Below are positions 1-7,489 of a stretch of DNA of 9,964 nucleotides, piece after piece. The stretch covers positions 1 through 9,964 of the forward strand of contig DASQTB010000018.1 of the NCBI GenBank assembly GCA_035642095.1, written 5' to 3'. The notes below the pieces were generated by a model. That model did not search any database, was not told where the DNA came from, and saw nothing but the letters and a program-made list of their open reading frames with translations. A program made the position numbers and the translations under genes. The first letter of the stretch is position 1, and each line of letters begins with the position of its first letter. This stretch comes from DASQTB01 sp035642095. Its GTDB lineage: Bacteria; Actinomycetota; UBA4738; CALAEC01.

Positions 1-546
1 CTGGGCCATGTGGATGCCCACACCGCCGCCGGCACCGATGACGGCGACACGGTCGCCGGGCCGGATCATGGCCCGATGGCTGGCGACATGGAACGGGGTG
101 GCCACCGCGTCGGCGATGATCCCCGCCTCGCGGACGGGCACGCCATCGGGAACGGGAACCAGGTTCCGGGCTGGGACGACCACGTACTCGGCGAAAGCGC
201 CGTCCACATGGATGCCGATGTAGCCCTGGAAGTTGACGCAGAGCGTCTCCCGTCCGCCGAAGCACATCTCGCAGTGACCGCAGAACAGGTAGAACGAGCC
301 GGTGACGGGGTCGCCCTCCCGCCAGCCGTCCACGCCCGGGCCGACCTCAGCCACGGTCCCCGTGTACTCGTGCCCGAGCACGCGGGGGACGGACCCTCCC
401 AGCCGGCCGATCCGGGCCCACTCGATCGTCAGCCCCGTGCCGCAGGACAGCACCCGGATCAGCGCCTCCCCGGCGCCGGGTCGGGGAACGGGTCGGGTCT
501 CCAGGCGGAGCCGCCCCCCGAACTCGTCCAGCACCGCCGCCTTCAT
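1..546 (-). CDS. Zinc-dependent medium-chain alcohol dehydrogenase, N-terminal part (runs off left edge)
   Basis: The first 182 codons are present and the frame is open to the window edge, so the C-terminal half of the Rossmann domain is missing. It opens MKAAVLDEFGG, typical of the MDR family. Visible motifs are a catalytic-zinc Cys35 (LSCGTG), His59-Glu60 in LGHE, and a four-cysteine structural zinc lobe at Cys89, Cys92, Cys95 and Cys103 (CGHCEMC...LC). Asp146 in IADAVATPFH stands where the third zinc ligand usually lies. The nucleotide-binding loop GAGGGVG is at 171-177. The family oxidises alcohols with NAD(P)+ in the cytosol; the substrate here is unknown. It begins 56 nt after the FAD oxidoreductase stop and is probably co-transcribed with it. 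The start is chosen from protein homology: GGACGGAG abuts the ATG directly, and a GTG with better-spaced GAGGGG is in the wrong frame. Confidence 0.93.
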   Translation of the reverse strand, partial: MKAAVLDEFGGRLRLETRPVPRPGAGEALIRVLSCGTGLTIEWARIGRLGGSVPRVLGHEYTGTVAEVGPGVDGWREGDPVTGSFYLFCGHCEMCFGGRETLCVNFQGYIGIHVDGAFAEYVVVPARNLVPVPDGVPVREAGIIADAVATPFHVASHRAMIRPGDRVAVIGAGGGVGIHMAQ

Positions 547-602
547 CTCCGTCCACGCTGGTTCCCCTCGCGGCCGGCGACGTCCTGCGCTTCCCGGGCA
601 GG

Positions 603-2192
603 TCACTCCGCCCACGACGGCTCGGGAACGTGCGTCCACCACCGCAGGACGTCCAGGTCGTCCGAGATCACGTTCGCGCAGTTGTACCCAGGGCTCCCGG
701 TGATGGCCCCTCCCGAGTGGCTTGTGAACCCGCACAGGTACAGCCCCTCCACCGGGGTCCGGTACCCGGAGAGCTCGGGGACCGGCCGGTTCACCCCCAG
801 CTGCGTGGGCAGGTAGGCGATCCCGTGGTGGCTGCCCTCTCGCATGTTGATGCAGCTCCGTTCGATGTCCAGGGGCGTGAACAGGTAGGTCCCCAGCACG
901 TTGTCGTCGGTCAAGTTGGGGGCGAACTCCCGCCACTGGCTGAGCAGCTCGCCGGTGATCTCGTCCCGCCGCCGGTCCCAGGACTCGGGGTCGCCGTCGA
1001 GTCGGTAGGGCGCGAACGGCCACCAGAAGGCCACGTGCTTGCCCGGGGGCGCGTACGAGGGGTCGAACAGGCTGTTGCAGGCGCCGTTCCCGTGGAAGCG
1101 CTCCGGGAGCCGCTCCCGGTCGATGAACTCCTCGAACACCCTGGCCAGCTCCTCGCTGTCGCCGACGCCGAAGGCGATGTTGTAGGCGCGGTCGATGTCT
1201 GGGTCGAACTCGGCGGCCCGGTACCGGGGCGGCTCGTTGAGGGCCACGTGGATCGTGACCAGGCTGTGTTTGGCCCACTGGAGGTTCGCCACGCGCTCGG
1301 CGACGTCGTCCCCGAAGTGCTCCCGGCCGGCCATGTCAACCGTCTGCACCGCGTCCACGCCGCTGGCCACGAACCGCTCCGCGCGCAGGACCTCGCCGCT
1401 GGTCACCCGGACCCCCCTGGCCCTTCCCCCCTCGACGATGATCTCCTCCACCCGCTGTCCGGTTACCAGCGTTCCGCCGGCCTCCTCGATCACCCGGCCG
1501 AGAGCCCGCGGCAGGGCCTCCGCTCCGCCCTTCGGCAGCGCGAAGGTCACCAGCCGGGACACCAGGCGAGGCAAGAACGAGCCCAGGTTCGGCAGGTTCA
1601 TCAGCGAGATGGAGTGCAGGAACGTCTTGAACAGGCAGCGGATGTGCTCTTCTTCGAAGTTCTTGTCAACGGCCTCGTAGAGGGAGAGCTGCCCGTAGGA
1701 GAGCATGTCCTTCCCCAGGGGCCCGGTCAACCGCTGCGCCAGGTCGGGCGGGCTCAGCGGCGGCGAGTAGAGCGTCTGGAGGACGAACTCCCTCCCCCTG
1801 ACCGCGAAGTTCTCATGCAGCTCCCGCCACCGATCGGCGTCGCTCTTGGAGAACCGGGCGAAGGACTGACAGGTCCGCTCAGGGTCCCGGTAGATGCACA
1901 GCGCCGTCCCGTCCCGGAAGGCCATCCCGTCCTGAACCTCCGGATAGATGTACTCGAGCCCGTACCGGTCGAGCTCGAGGTCCCCGATCACAGGGCCGTC
2001 CGTGAAAAGGTGGAAGTTCGAGTGCAGGTTGTGCTTGAACCCGGGGAGCGTGGCCTCCTCGGTGATCGAGCCGCCTCCGATCTTCCGGTTGGCCTCCACC
2101 ACGGCGACCCGAAGCCCGGCTCGGGCCAGGTACGCCGCACAGGTCAGGCCGTTGTGCCCACCGCCGATGATGATGCCGTCGAAGGTTGCCAT
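603..2192 (-). CDS. FAD-dependent oxidoreductase, phytoene desaturase-like (CrtI/PYROXD2-type)
   Basis: This 529-residue protein has an N-terminal dinucleotide-binding fold at residues 5-38: GIIIGGGHNGL, then a helix and the acidic end VVEANRKIGG. The C-terminal FAD-binding segment is at about 483-513 (GLYLCG, then GGAITGSPGYN). These are the two hallmarks of the phytoene-dehydrogenase-like superfamily (COG1233 type), and length fits the family. Such enzymes use FAD to desaturate or oxidise hydrophobic substrates. No crtB, crtE or other carotenoid gene is nearby, so a role in the catabolic pathway is more likely than pigment synthesis. No transmembrane helix or signal peptide is evident beyond the Rossmann strand. 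The ATG is preceded on the minus strand by GGGGGGAG two bases away. The gene follows ALDH after a 106-nt gap containing a strong stem-loop, so its expression may differ from the upstream genes. Confidence 0.93.
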   Translation of the reverse strand: MATFDGIIIGGGHNGLTCAAYLARAGLRVAVVEANRKIGGGSITEEATLPGFKHNLHSNFHLFTDGPVIGDLELDRYGLEYIYPEVQDGMAFRDGTALCIYRDPERTCQSFARFSKSDADRWRELHENFAVRGREFVLQTLYSPPLSPPDLAQRLTGPLGKDMLSYGQLSLYEAVDKNFEEEHIRCLFKTFLHSISLMNLPNLGSFLPRLVSRLVTFALPKGGAEALPRALGRVIEEAGGTLVTGQRVEEIIVEGGRARGVRVTSGEVLRAERFVASGVDAVQTVDMAGREHFGDDVAERVANLQWAKHSLVTIHVALNEPPRYRAAEFDPDIDRAYNIAFGVGDSEELARVFEEFIDRERLPERFHGNGACNSLFDPSYAPPGKHVAFWWPFAPYRLDGDPESWDRRRDEITGELLSQWREFAPNLTDDNVLGTYLFTPLDIERSCINMREGSHHGIAYLPTQLGVNRPVPELSGYRTPVEGLYLCGFTSHSGGAITGSPGYNCANVISDDLDVLRWWTHVPEPSWAE

Positions 2193-2250
2193 GTCTCCCC
2201 CCTAAAGCGTCCGGTAACCCTCTCCGCCGCGGGTTCGCCGGCGAGGTCAG

Positions 2251-2287
2251 CACCCGGGCCGACGGCGGGCCAGCCGTCGGCCGGGTG
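2251..2287 (-). terminator. GC-rich stem-loop after the aldehyde dehydrogenase gene
   Basis: A near-perfect inverted repeat has its left arm at 2251-2266 and its right arm at 2273-2287, giving about 15 base pairs with one bulged G and a 6-nt loop (GGGCCA). It begins 11 nt after the ALDH stop codon, where an intrinsic terminator or 3'-end stabiliser would sit. Neither side has a U-tract, so it may act as a weak terminator, an attenuating element or an mRNA-stability hairpin between ALDH and the FAD oxidoreductase. Confidence 0.5.
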
Positions 2288-2298
2288 CCTTCCCCGAC

Positions 2299-3783
2299 CT
2301 ACACATCCCGGGCGGCGCTCCAGACGGGGATCTCGCCCAGTCCGGAGGGCATGCGGACGGCCTTGGTCGTCACGAACTCCCGGATCGTCTCCAGGCCGTG
2401 CTCCCGGCCGTTGCCGCTTCCCTTCATCCCGCCGAAGGGCGACCCTAGGAACGCCCGGTTGTAGTTGTTGATGAACACGATGCCCGCGTCGATCTGCCGC
2501 GCCGCACGATTGGCCACGGCGATGTCGCCCGTGTACACCGCGGCCACGAGCCCGAACTCGGTCTCGTTGGCCATGTGGATCGCTTCGTCGTAGTCCTGGA
2601 ACGTCATCACCGTGACCACGGGCCCGAAGATCTCCTCCTGGGCGATCCGCATCGAGTTCTTCACGTCGTCGAACACGATGGGCGGAACGAAGTAGCCGTT
2701 CTTCAGGCGGGGGTCGTCGGGCAGCTTCCCCCGGGCCGCGATCTTCGCTCCCTCCTCCTCACCGATGCGGATGTAGTTCAGGACCCGCTGCTGCTGCTGC
2801 TCGGTGACCATGGGACCCACCTGGGCCCGCTCGTCGAGGCCGTCGCCGACGACCAGTCCCTCGACCGCGGGGCAGAAGCGCTCCATGAACCGGTCCTTGA
2901 TGCCCTCGTGCAACAGGATCCGGGAGGACGCCGTGCAGGCTTCCCCCTGGTTGAAGTACATGCCCTCGACGGCCCCCCTGACCGCCAGATCCAGGTCGGC
3001 GTCGGGGAAGACGATCAACGGGTTCTTGCCTCCCAGCTCCAGGATCGTCGGGGTCAGGTTCTCCGACGCCGCCCGCATCACAGCCCTCCCGGTCACCGTC
3101 GAACCGGTGAACGAGATCTTGCCCAGCCCCGGGTGCCCGACCAGCGCCGCCCCCACCGGCCCGAACCCGGGAACCACGTTCACCACGCCGGGCGGCAGGA
3201 CCTCATTCATGAGCTCCACGACCCGGATCGCCGTCAGCGGCGCCTGCTCAGCGGGCTTGATGACGATGGTGTTGCCCGCTGCCAGCGCGGGAGCAGTCTT
3301 CCCGCACACATGGATGGGGGGCCAGTTGAACGGGATGATCGCGCCGACGACGCCGAAGGGCTCCGGAACCGTGTACACGCCGACGGGACCCTGGGGAATG
3401 AAGTCGCCCACGAGCTTGTCGGCCAGTCCGCCGAAGTACTCGGTCACCCCGTGTGCGAAGCGGACATCGAACTGACGGGACTGCTCGAGCGGCTTGCCCA
3501 TCTCGCGCGTCTCGAGCTCCGCTAGCTCGTCCGCGTGCTCCTCGATGAGGCGGGACAGCTGGAGCAAGAGCTGCCCGCGCTCCCGCGGGGTGCGCCACCG
3601 CCAATCCTCGTCATAGGCCCGCCTGGCGGTGGCCACCGCGACATCGACGTCGGTCTCGTCGCAGGTGCCTACCTCCGCGAGCACCTCGCCGGTTGCAGGC
3701 TCGTGGACGGGGAACGTCTCACCCATCGAGCCGTCCCGCGGGGTCCCTCCGATGATCGCCTTCCACACCTTGCGCTCTTCCAT
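2299..3783 (-). CDS. NAD(P)-dependent aldehyde dehydrogenase (ALDH superfamily)
   Basis: The full-length protein has 494 residues, the usual size for the family. It oxidises an aldehyde to the carboxylate using NAD+ or NADP+. All the key residues are visible: catalytic Asn153 in PFNWPP, cofactor-binding Lys176 in IKPAEQ, the FTGSTVTG loop at 225-232, general-base Glu249 in LELGGKNP, and nucleophile Cys283 in NQGEACTASS. The C-terminal EEIFGPV and the SPFGGMKGSG segment are also present. A four-glutamine run (EQQQQRV) comes from a short CTG repeat on the plus strand. The start is well supported by GGAGGAGG seven bases before ATG. It lies 117 nt after the CocE-type hydrolase. With the alcohol dehydrogenase further downstream it would give an alcohol-to-acid oxidation pair. 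Substrate cannot be assigned. Confidence 0.97.
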   Translation of the reverse strand: MEERKVWKAIIGGTPRDGSMGETFPVHEPATGEVLAEVGTCDETDVDVAVATARRAYDEDWRWRTPRERGQLLLQLSRLIEEHADELAELETREMGKPLEQSRQFDVRFAHGVTEYFGGLADKLVGDFIPQGPVGVYTVPEPFGVVGAIIPFNWPPIHVCGKTAPALAAGNTIVIKPAEQAPLTAIRVVELMNEVLPPGVVNVVPGFGPVGAALVGHPGLGKISFTGSTVTGRAVMRAASENLTPTILELGGKNPLIVFPDADLDLAVRGAVEGMYFNQGEACTASSRILLHEGIKDRFMERFCPAVEGLVVGDGLDERAQVGPMVTEQQQQRVLNYIRIGEEEGAKIAARGKLPDDPRLKNGYFVPPIVFDDVKNSMRIAQEEIFGPVVTVMTFQDYDEAIHMANETEFGLVAAVYTGDIAVANRAARQIDAGIVFINNYNRAFLGSPFGGMKGSGNGREHGLETIREFVTTKAVRMPSGLGEIPVWSAARDV

Positions 3784-3849
3784 GGTCTCGCCTCCTCCGA
3801 GGGCTGGCGGGCCACCCCGGATCGGGCCCGTCGCCCTCTGATCCTCGTC

Positions 3850-3884
3850 GGGGGGTGCGGCCTCACCTCCGCATAGGGCCCCCC
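3850..3884. other. Possible stem-loop between the hydrolase and ALDH genes
   Basis: A run of six G at 3850-3855 can pair with six C at 3879-3884, and an inner GCGG (3857-3860) with CCGC (3869-3872), leaving an 8-nt loop and an asymmetric bulge. It lies 17 nt after the CocE-type hydrolase stop. On the minus strand no U-tract follows it. A T-rich stretch follows on the plus strand, where no gene ends. It is weaker and less regular than the element at 2251-2287. Confidence 0.25.
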
Positions 3885-3900
3885 TTTCGTTTCCCTATCC

Positions 3901-5649
3901 TCATCCTGTCCCCCTCTCCGGGATGATCGGCAGGAGCAGGTAGGCCTCCCGCTCTCCGCCCGACATGACGGTGGTCACGCCCCCGTACACCTCCGGGGGC
4001 CGGTCGCGGAGGTCGTTGTGCACGAAGACGCCGTTGCCCTTCATCGGCACCCCCGGGTAGAACTCCGGCCACGGCCCGTCGCCGGGCCACTCGAAGTCCC
4101 GCCCCAGGATGCTCAGGCCGATGCGGTATCCGACCGGGACGATCACCGACGTCGGCCAGATCTCCACGTCCAACTCCACCGCCTCCCCCGGGGTCAGCGG
4201 CCAGCGCTCGTCGTGGGTGTGCCACGGGCGGTACGGGAGGCTTCGCGCCGGGTCCAGTTTCCGGTGAGAGGCTCGCAGCCACCCGTTCGTTACCACGCCC
4301 TGCGGATCGATCCCGCTGACGAACTTGACGTCCTGGCCGTCCGGGTCCAGCACCCGCAGTACGAGGAAGATGTCCGCGTCGCTGGTCGTGGAGGCCACGA
4401 ACAGCTTGGCCGAGGCGGGCCCGGTGATCTCGGTCTCCCGTTCCAGCGGCTCGGTGACGAACGTGAGGCCCTCGCCGAGGGCCTCGAAGGCGGCGCTGCC
4501 GCTGTGGGGGAGGGGCTCCGGGCCGAGGCGAAGCGCTTCGGTGTCCACATAGAACCTGGTCCACTCCGTGCGGGCCAGCGGCCACTCCTCTTCGGGGCGC
4601 TGGGCGAACGTGCCGTCGACCTTCCGCAGGTTCAGGAACAGCGGCGGCTGGCGGTTCCACCCGTTGTCCTCGCCCTTCAGGAAGTGGCCGAAGAACCGCT
4701 TCTGCAGGTCGACCCCGTAGTCGCTGTAGAACAGCGACCAGTGCTCCAGTCCGTGGACCTCGAGCCACTTCTGGCGGGAGGGCGACCGCGTGTACGCCTC
4801 GAAGTTCCCCCGGGTGTGCAGGGCATGGGCCCAGTTCGTGGCCGACAGGAGCGGCACCTCGATCCGGGAGAGGTCGGCCGATCGCCCGCGGTGGTAGTCG
4901 TCGTTGAAGGGGTGCTCGAAGAGCGCCTCCACCGCGTCGGCCCGGTTGGCCTCCAGCTCCTCGTCCGGCAGGGTCTCCGGGCCCGCGGCCGGTTCCCCCG
5001 TGTTGGGGTTGACCGCCCCCCGCTCGCCCACGCCGTGCTGGACCGCCTTCACCTGTGCCGGGTACCAGTGCTTGATGAAGGACAGGAGGATCCCGCCGTG
5101 GCGGGCCAGCTCCCGGTAGTGGTCGCTGGCTCCCTCCCAGGGGCAGATGGCCGCCAGGTGCTCCGGCTGGAGCGCCGCCGCCTGCCACTGGTTGATCGCG
5201 TAGTACGAGACGCCCAGCAGGCCCACCTTCCCGCTGCTCCACGGCTGGGTCCCCGCCCACTCGATGCAGGCGGCGAAGTCGCGAGTCTCCATCGGCGACC
5301 AGACGTCGAGGAAGCCCGGCGAGCGGCCGGCCCCCCGGGAGTCGACACGGATGACGGCGTACCCGTCGGGAACCCACTTCTCCGGGTCGACCGTCTCCCA
5401 GTTCTGGTACCTGTTGGAGGAGCCGGCCAGCGCGTCGGGGTGGTCCAGCTCCAGGCGCTCCCACATGAAGGCGAACCCCTCCTGGAAGGCCAGCCCCTTA
5501 GCGTACGGACCGTGGGTCATGATCACCGGGTACCGCCCGTCGTCGTCCGGGCGGAAGACGTCGGCGCGAAGGACGACGCCGTCGGCCATCTCGATGGGGG
5601 CGTCCCAGTCGACGCGCATGGCGTCGCGGACCTCGCTCGTCATCCGCAC
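3901..5649 (-). CDS. CocE/NonD-family hydrolase (X-Pro dipeptidyl-peptidase S15-like alpha/beta hydrolase)
   Basis: This 582-residue protein is laid out like the CocE family: an N-terminal alpha/beta-hydrolase domain (about 15-325) with a helical insertion, then a beta-rich PepX_C-like jelly-roll domain (about 345-575). The nucleophile elbow is GVSYYA with Ser148. Tyr49 in GPYAKG matches the oxyanion tyrosine position, and YAVIRVDSRGAGRSPG is the family signature strand and loop. His303 in GLEHW is the likely catalytic histidine. The position expected to hold the acid (GWxD) reads TNWAH, so the usual Asp appears absent. The family cleaves acyl esters or amides; there is no signal peptide, so it acts in the cytosol. 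A GTG start at 5649 has GAGG eight bases upstream and overlaps the M24 gene by 10 nt. An ATG at 5643, with a four-base ATGA overlap of the M24 stop, is the alternative. Either way the pair looks translationally coupled. Confidence 0.92.
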   Translation of the reverse strand: MRMTSEVRDAMRVDWDAPIEMADGVVLRADVFRPDDDGRYPVIMTHGPYAKGLAFQEGFAFMWERLELDHPDALAGSSNRYQNWETVDPEKWVPDGYAVIRVDSRGAGRSPGFLDVWSPMETRDFAACIEWAGTQPWSSGKVGLLGVSYYAINQWQAAALQPEHLAAICPWEGASDHYRELARHGGILLSFIKHWYPAQVKAVQHGVGERGAVNPNTGEPAAGPETLPDEELEANRADAVEALFEHPFNDDYHRGRSADLSRIEVPLLSATNWAHALHTRGNFEAYTRSPSRQKWLEVHGLEHWSLFYSDYGVDLQKRFFGHFLKGEDNGWNRQPPLFLNLRKVDGTFAQRPEEEWPLARTEWTRFYVDTEALRLGPEPLPHSGSAAFEALGEGLTFVTEPLERETEITGPASAKLFVASTTSDADIFLVLRVLDPDGQDVKFVSGIDPQGVVTNGWLRASHRKLDPARSLPYRPWHTHDERWPLTPGEAVELDVEIWPTSVIVPVGYRIGLSILGRDFEWPGDGPWPEFYPGVPMKGNGVFVHNDLRDRPPEVYGGVTTVMSGGEREAYLLLPIIPERGTG

Positions 5650-6833
5650 CGCACGAACCTCATCGGGTATCGTTGGAGGACCTCGGGGCCCTCCGGGGCG
5701 ATGTGGACGGCGTTCCCGACCTGCACCCCGGCCCGCTCGTCCGGCGTGATCACGTTGGGCTGCACCACCAGGATGGCACCGGGCGGATAGGCGAAGTCGT
5801 CGTCGTGGGTGGAGCCCCGGGTCTCCCGGGTCCGGATGATCGGGGGGAGATACGCCCCCCCGAAGCCGTGGACGAGGTCGTCATTGATGGTGGAGCCGGC
5901 GTCGTGGATCCGCTCCGCCCGGTCGAGGACGTCGCCGACGGTGACTCCGGGCCGGAGGATCCCCACGATGTCCTCATACACGGCCACGGCCGTGTGGTAC
6001 AGGTCCTGGTACAGGGGGGTGGGGTCGGCCTCCACGGTGAACGACCGTAGGATCTGCCCGGCGTAGCCCCAGAAGTTCGCGCTGATCTCCGTGACGATCA
6101 CATCCCCGCGCTCGATGACTCGGTCGGGCGGGTACTGGTGGGGGACGCATCCCTGCGGGTCCGCCATGGAGGTGCTGAGCGTGAAGTGGATCAGGTTCGT
6201 GCCGCGCTCGGCCAGGTAGGCGTCCTCGATGATCCGGGCCAGCTCGTACTCGCGGAGCCCGGGCCGGATCTCCCGTTCCAGGGCCTCGACGGAACGGTCG
6301 ATCATGTCCGCGGCGATCCTGGTGAACGCCAGCTCCTCGTCGCTCTTCACCAGTCGAAGCCCTCGGTAGACGGCGCCCAGGTCCACCCAGTCCGCGCCAG
6401 GCAGGGCGGCGCGCAGGATCTGGGCGTCCGCGTGGCGGATCGGACCGATCAGCCCGATGCGGCGGCTTCCCAGCCCACTCTCCCGAAGGACCTCGGCCAC
6501 GTGCTGGGCCTGCGCGTCCGGCGAGTCTCCGCCGTACCGGACGTCGTCCACGACAGCGATGCGCCTCGCATCCGGGAGGTGGTTCCACAGGCGGACGAAC
6601 AGCACCGGTTCGCCGCCGAACGGCAGCAGGACGTAGCTCTCCACCAGCGGAGGCCAGTTCGTGTAGTACTGGACGGACGTCTCGATCGGCCCGGTCGCTC
6701 CTCCGACCAGCACCGCGTCGACATCGTGCTCCGCCGCCGCCTCGCGGAGCTCCCGGTGCCGCCGGGTCATCTCACCCGCCGAGTAGCGGGGGTAGCCGTC
6801 GACCGATTCGACGCCCAGCGTTTCGGTGCTCAC
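5640..6833 (-). CDS. M24/creatinase-fold protein lacking the metal ligands (annotated in such genomes as Xaa-Pro peptidase)
   Basis: From the chosen GTG the protein has 397 residues, with an N-terminal creatinase-type domain (about 15-155) and a C-terminal pita-bread domain (about 165-395). Family landmarks are PHQYPPDRVIERGDVIV, GYAGQILRSF, VHGFGGAYLPP and VVQPNVI. Hand alignment places Glu249, Gln260, Gly326, Gln358 and Gly373 where metallo-M24 enzymes have Asp, Asp, His, Glu and Glu; His232 in PHQY is conserved. It is therefore unlikely to be an ordinary two-metal aminopeptidase. It may be a metal-independent C-N hydrolase like creatinase, or a non-catalytic protein. A cytosolic location is expected. 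The frame opens at a TTG (6902) overlapping the previous stop, and an ATG lies at 6866, but GTG 6833 has GGGAG five bases upstream and begins near the first family-like sequence. It overlaps the CocE-type gene. Confidence 0.88.
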   Translation of the reverse strand: MSTETLGVESVDGYPRYSAGEMTRRHRELREAAAEHDVDAVLVGGATGPIETSVQYYTNWPPLVESYVLLPFGGEPVLFVRLWNHLPDARRIAVVDDVRYGGDSPDAQAQHVAEVLRESGLGSRRIGLIGPIRHADAQILRAALPGADWVDLGAVYRGLRLVKSDEELAFTRIAADMIDRSVEALEREIRPGLREYELARIIEDAYLAERGTNLIHFTLSTSMADPQGCVPHQYPPDRVIERGDVIVTEISANFWGYAGQILRSFTVEADPTPLYQDLYHTAVAVYEDIVGILRPGVTVGDVLDRAERIHDAGSTINDDLVHGFGGAYLPPIIRTRETRGSTHDDDFAYPPGAILVVQPNVITPDERAGVQVGNAVHIAPEGPEVLQRYPMRFVRCG

Positions 6834-6838
6834 CGCAT

Positions 6839-6843
6839 CTCCC
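6839..6843 (-). promoter_or_regulatory. Ribosome binding site deciding the M24-like start
   Basis: GGGAG on the minus strand lies five bases before the GTG at 6833. The competing ATG at 6866 has only a G-rich stretch next to it with no proper spacing, and the TTG at 6902 overlaps the preceding stop codon. Confidence 0.5.
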
Positions 6844-6898
6844 GGCTCCGGCGTCCGTCCATCCATCCCCACCCGAACCCCGCCGGCGACCCGATCCC

Positions 6899-7489
6899 TC
6901 AAATCGCGGCCTCCAGCTCAGGCGGTGGCGGGTCCATGTCGAGCTCGAAGTCCATCACCCGCAGGAAGCGGGAGAGGAAGTTCCACATCGACACCGACAT
7001 CGCCAGCTCGACGATCTCCGCGTCCCCGAAGTGGTCCTGGAGCCTGGAGACGGTCTCCTTCGACACGCCCAGCGGCTCCTGGTGGAAGCTCACGTCGTCG
7101 GTACGGGTGGTCAGCTCGTCCGTGAAGTCGAGGGCTGCCAGCTCGGCCTCGCTGAAGCGGTCGCGGTTCCCGGCGAGATCGCCCAAGGCGATGAGGTCCT
7201 CTTCGGGGACGCCATCTTTCTTCGCTGCGTCCAAGCGGTGGCTCAGCGCGTATCGGGCGTGGTTCAGGATCGTGACCCGAACCGCGCTCAACTGCTTGGT
7301 CCGCTGGTCGAGGGCTCCGGGGGCGAAGACGGACTGCAGGAAGGGGAAGTACGCCTTGAAAATCCCGGGATTGTGCGCGATGACCCGCCAGGCGTCGAGG
7401 ACCTTCCCGTACTTCTGTTCGCCCGCGTCGAACGTGGCCTGGGTCTCCGGTGGAACCTCGTCTCGGTCGACCATCCTCACGAGCGGCAT
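6899..7489 (-). CDS. Carboxymuconolactone decarboxylase (CMD)-family protein without cysteines
   Basis: A 196-residue, mostly helical protein with the CMD/AhpD-like core at about 30-125. The diagnostic helix pair is LSAVRVTILNHARYALSH followed by a DAAKKDGVPEEDLIAL-type segment, with His84 at the usual conserved His position. Peroxidase-type members carry a CxxC in this helix; here the positions are filled by other residues and the whole chain has no cysteine. An alkylhydroperoxidase-type thiol role is therefore excluded. A gamma-carboxymuconolactone decarboxylase-like or unknown lyase/hydrolase role remains possible. The tail is proline-rich (MDPPPPELE). The frame extends upstream to 7600, but ATG 7489 has AAAGGGG six bases before it, while the extension is arginine-rich and overlaps E1 beta. 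It lies 52 nt after E1 beta and about 65 nt before the M24-like gene, so co-transcription is likely. Confidence 0.9.
   Translation of the reverse strand: MPLVRMVDRDEVPPETQATFDAGEQKYGKVLDAWRVIAHNPGIFKAYFPFLQSVFAPGALDQRTKQLSAVRVTILNHARYALSHRLDAAKKDGVPEEDLIALGDLAGNRDRFSEAELAALDFTDELTTRTDDVSFHQEPLGVSKETVSRLQDHFGDAEIVELAMSVSMWNFLSRFLRVMDFELDMDPPPPELEAAI

Noticed and set aside
603..2192. Carotenoid biosynthesis cluster
   Set aside because: The FAD protein is phytoene-desaturase-like, but no phytoene synthase, prenyl synthase or cyclase is present.
630..2471. A 613-codon open frame on the plus strand
   Set aside because: It lies opposite the FAD oxidoreductase and ALDH, which have clear motifs. 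The translation is rich in Pro, Arg, Val and Gly with no recognisable domain, as expected for antisense frames in GC-rich DNA.
2788..2800. A short CTG trinucleotide run
   Set aside because: It simply encodes four glutamines within ALDH and is too short to be a meaningful repeat.
3863..5464. A 533-codon minus-strand frame overlapping the hydrolase
   Set aside because: It is the hydrolase read in another frame: Gly/Arg/Pro-rich with no domain, while the other frame gives the S15-type motifs throughout.
4018..5790. A 590-codon open frame on the plus strand
   Set aside because: It is opposite the CocE-type hydrolase and has biased composition without motifs; it is an antisense shadow.
5640..6833. 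Pseudogene through loss of the M24 active site
   Set aside because: The frame is intact, the substitutions are confined to ligand positions while the fold motifs and His232 remain, and the gene is coupled to its neighbour, so selected change is more likely than decay.
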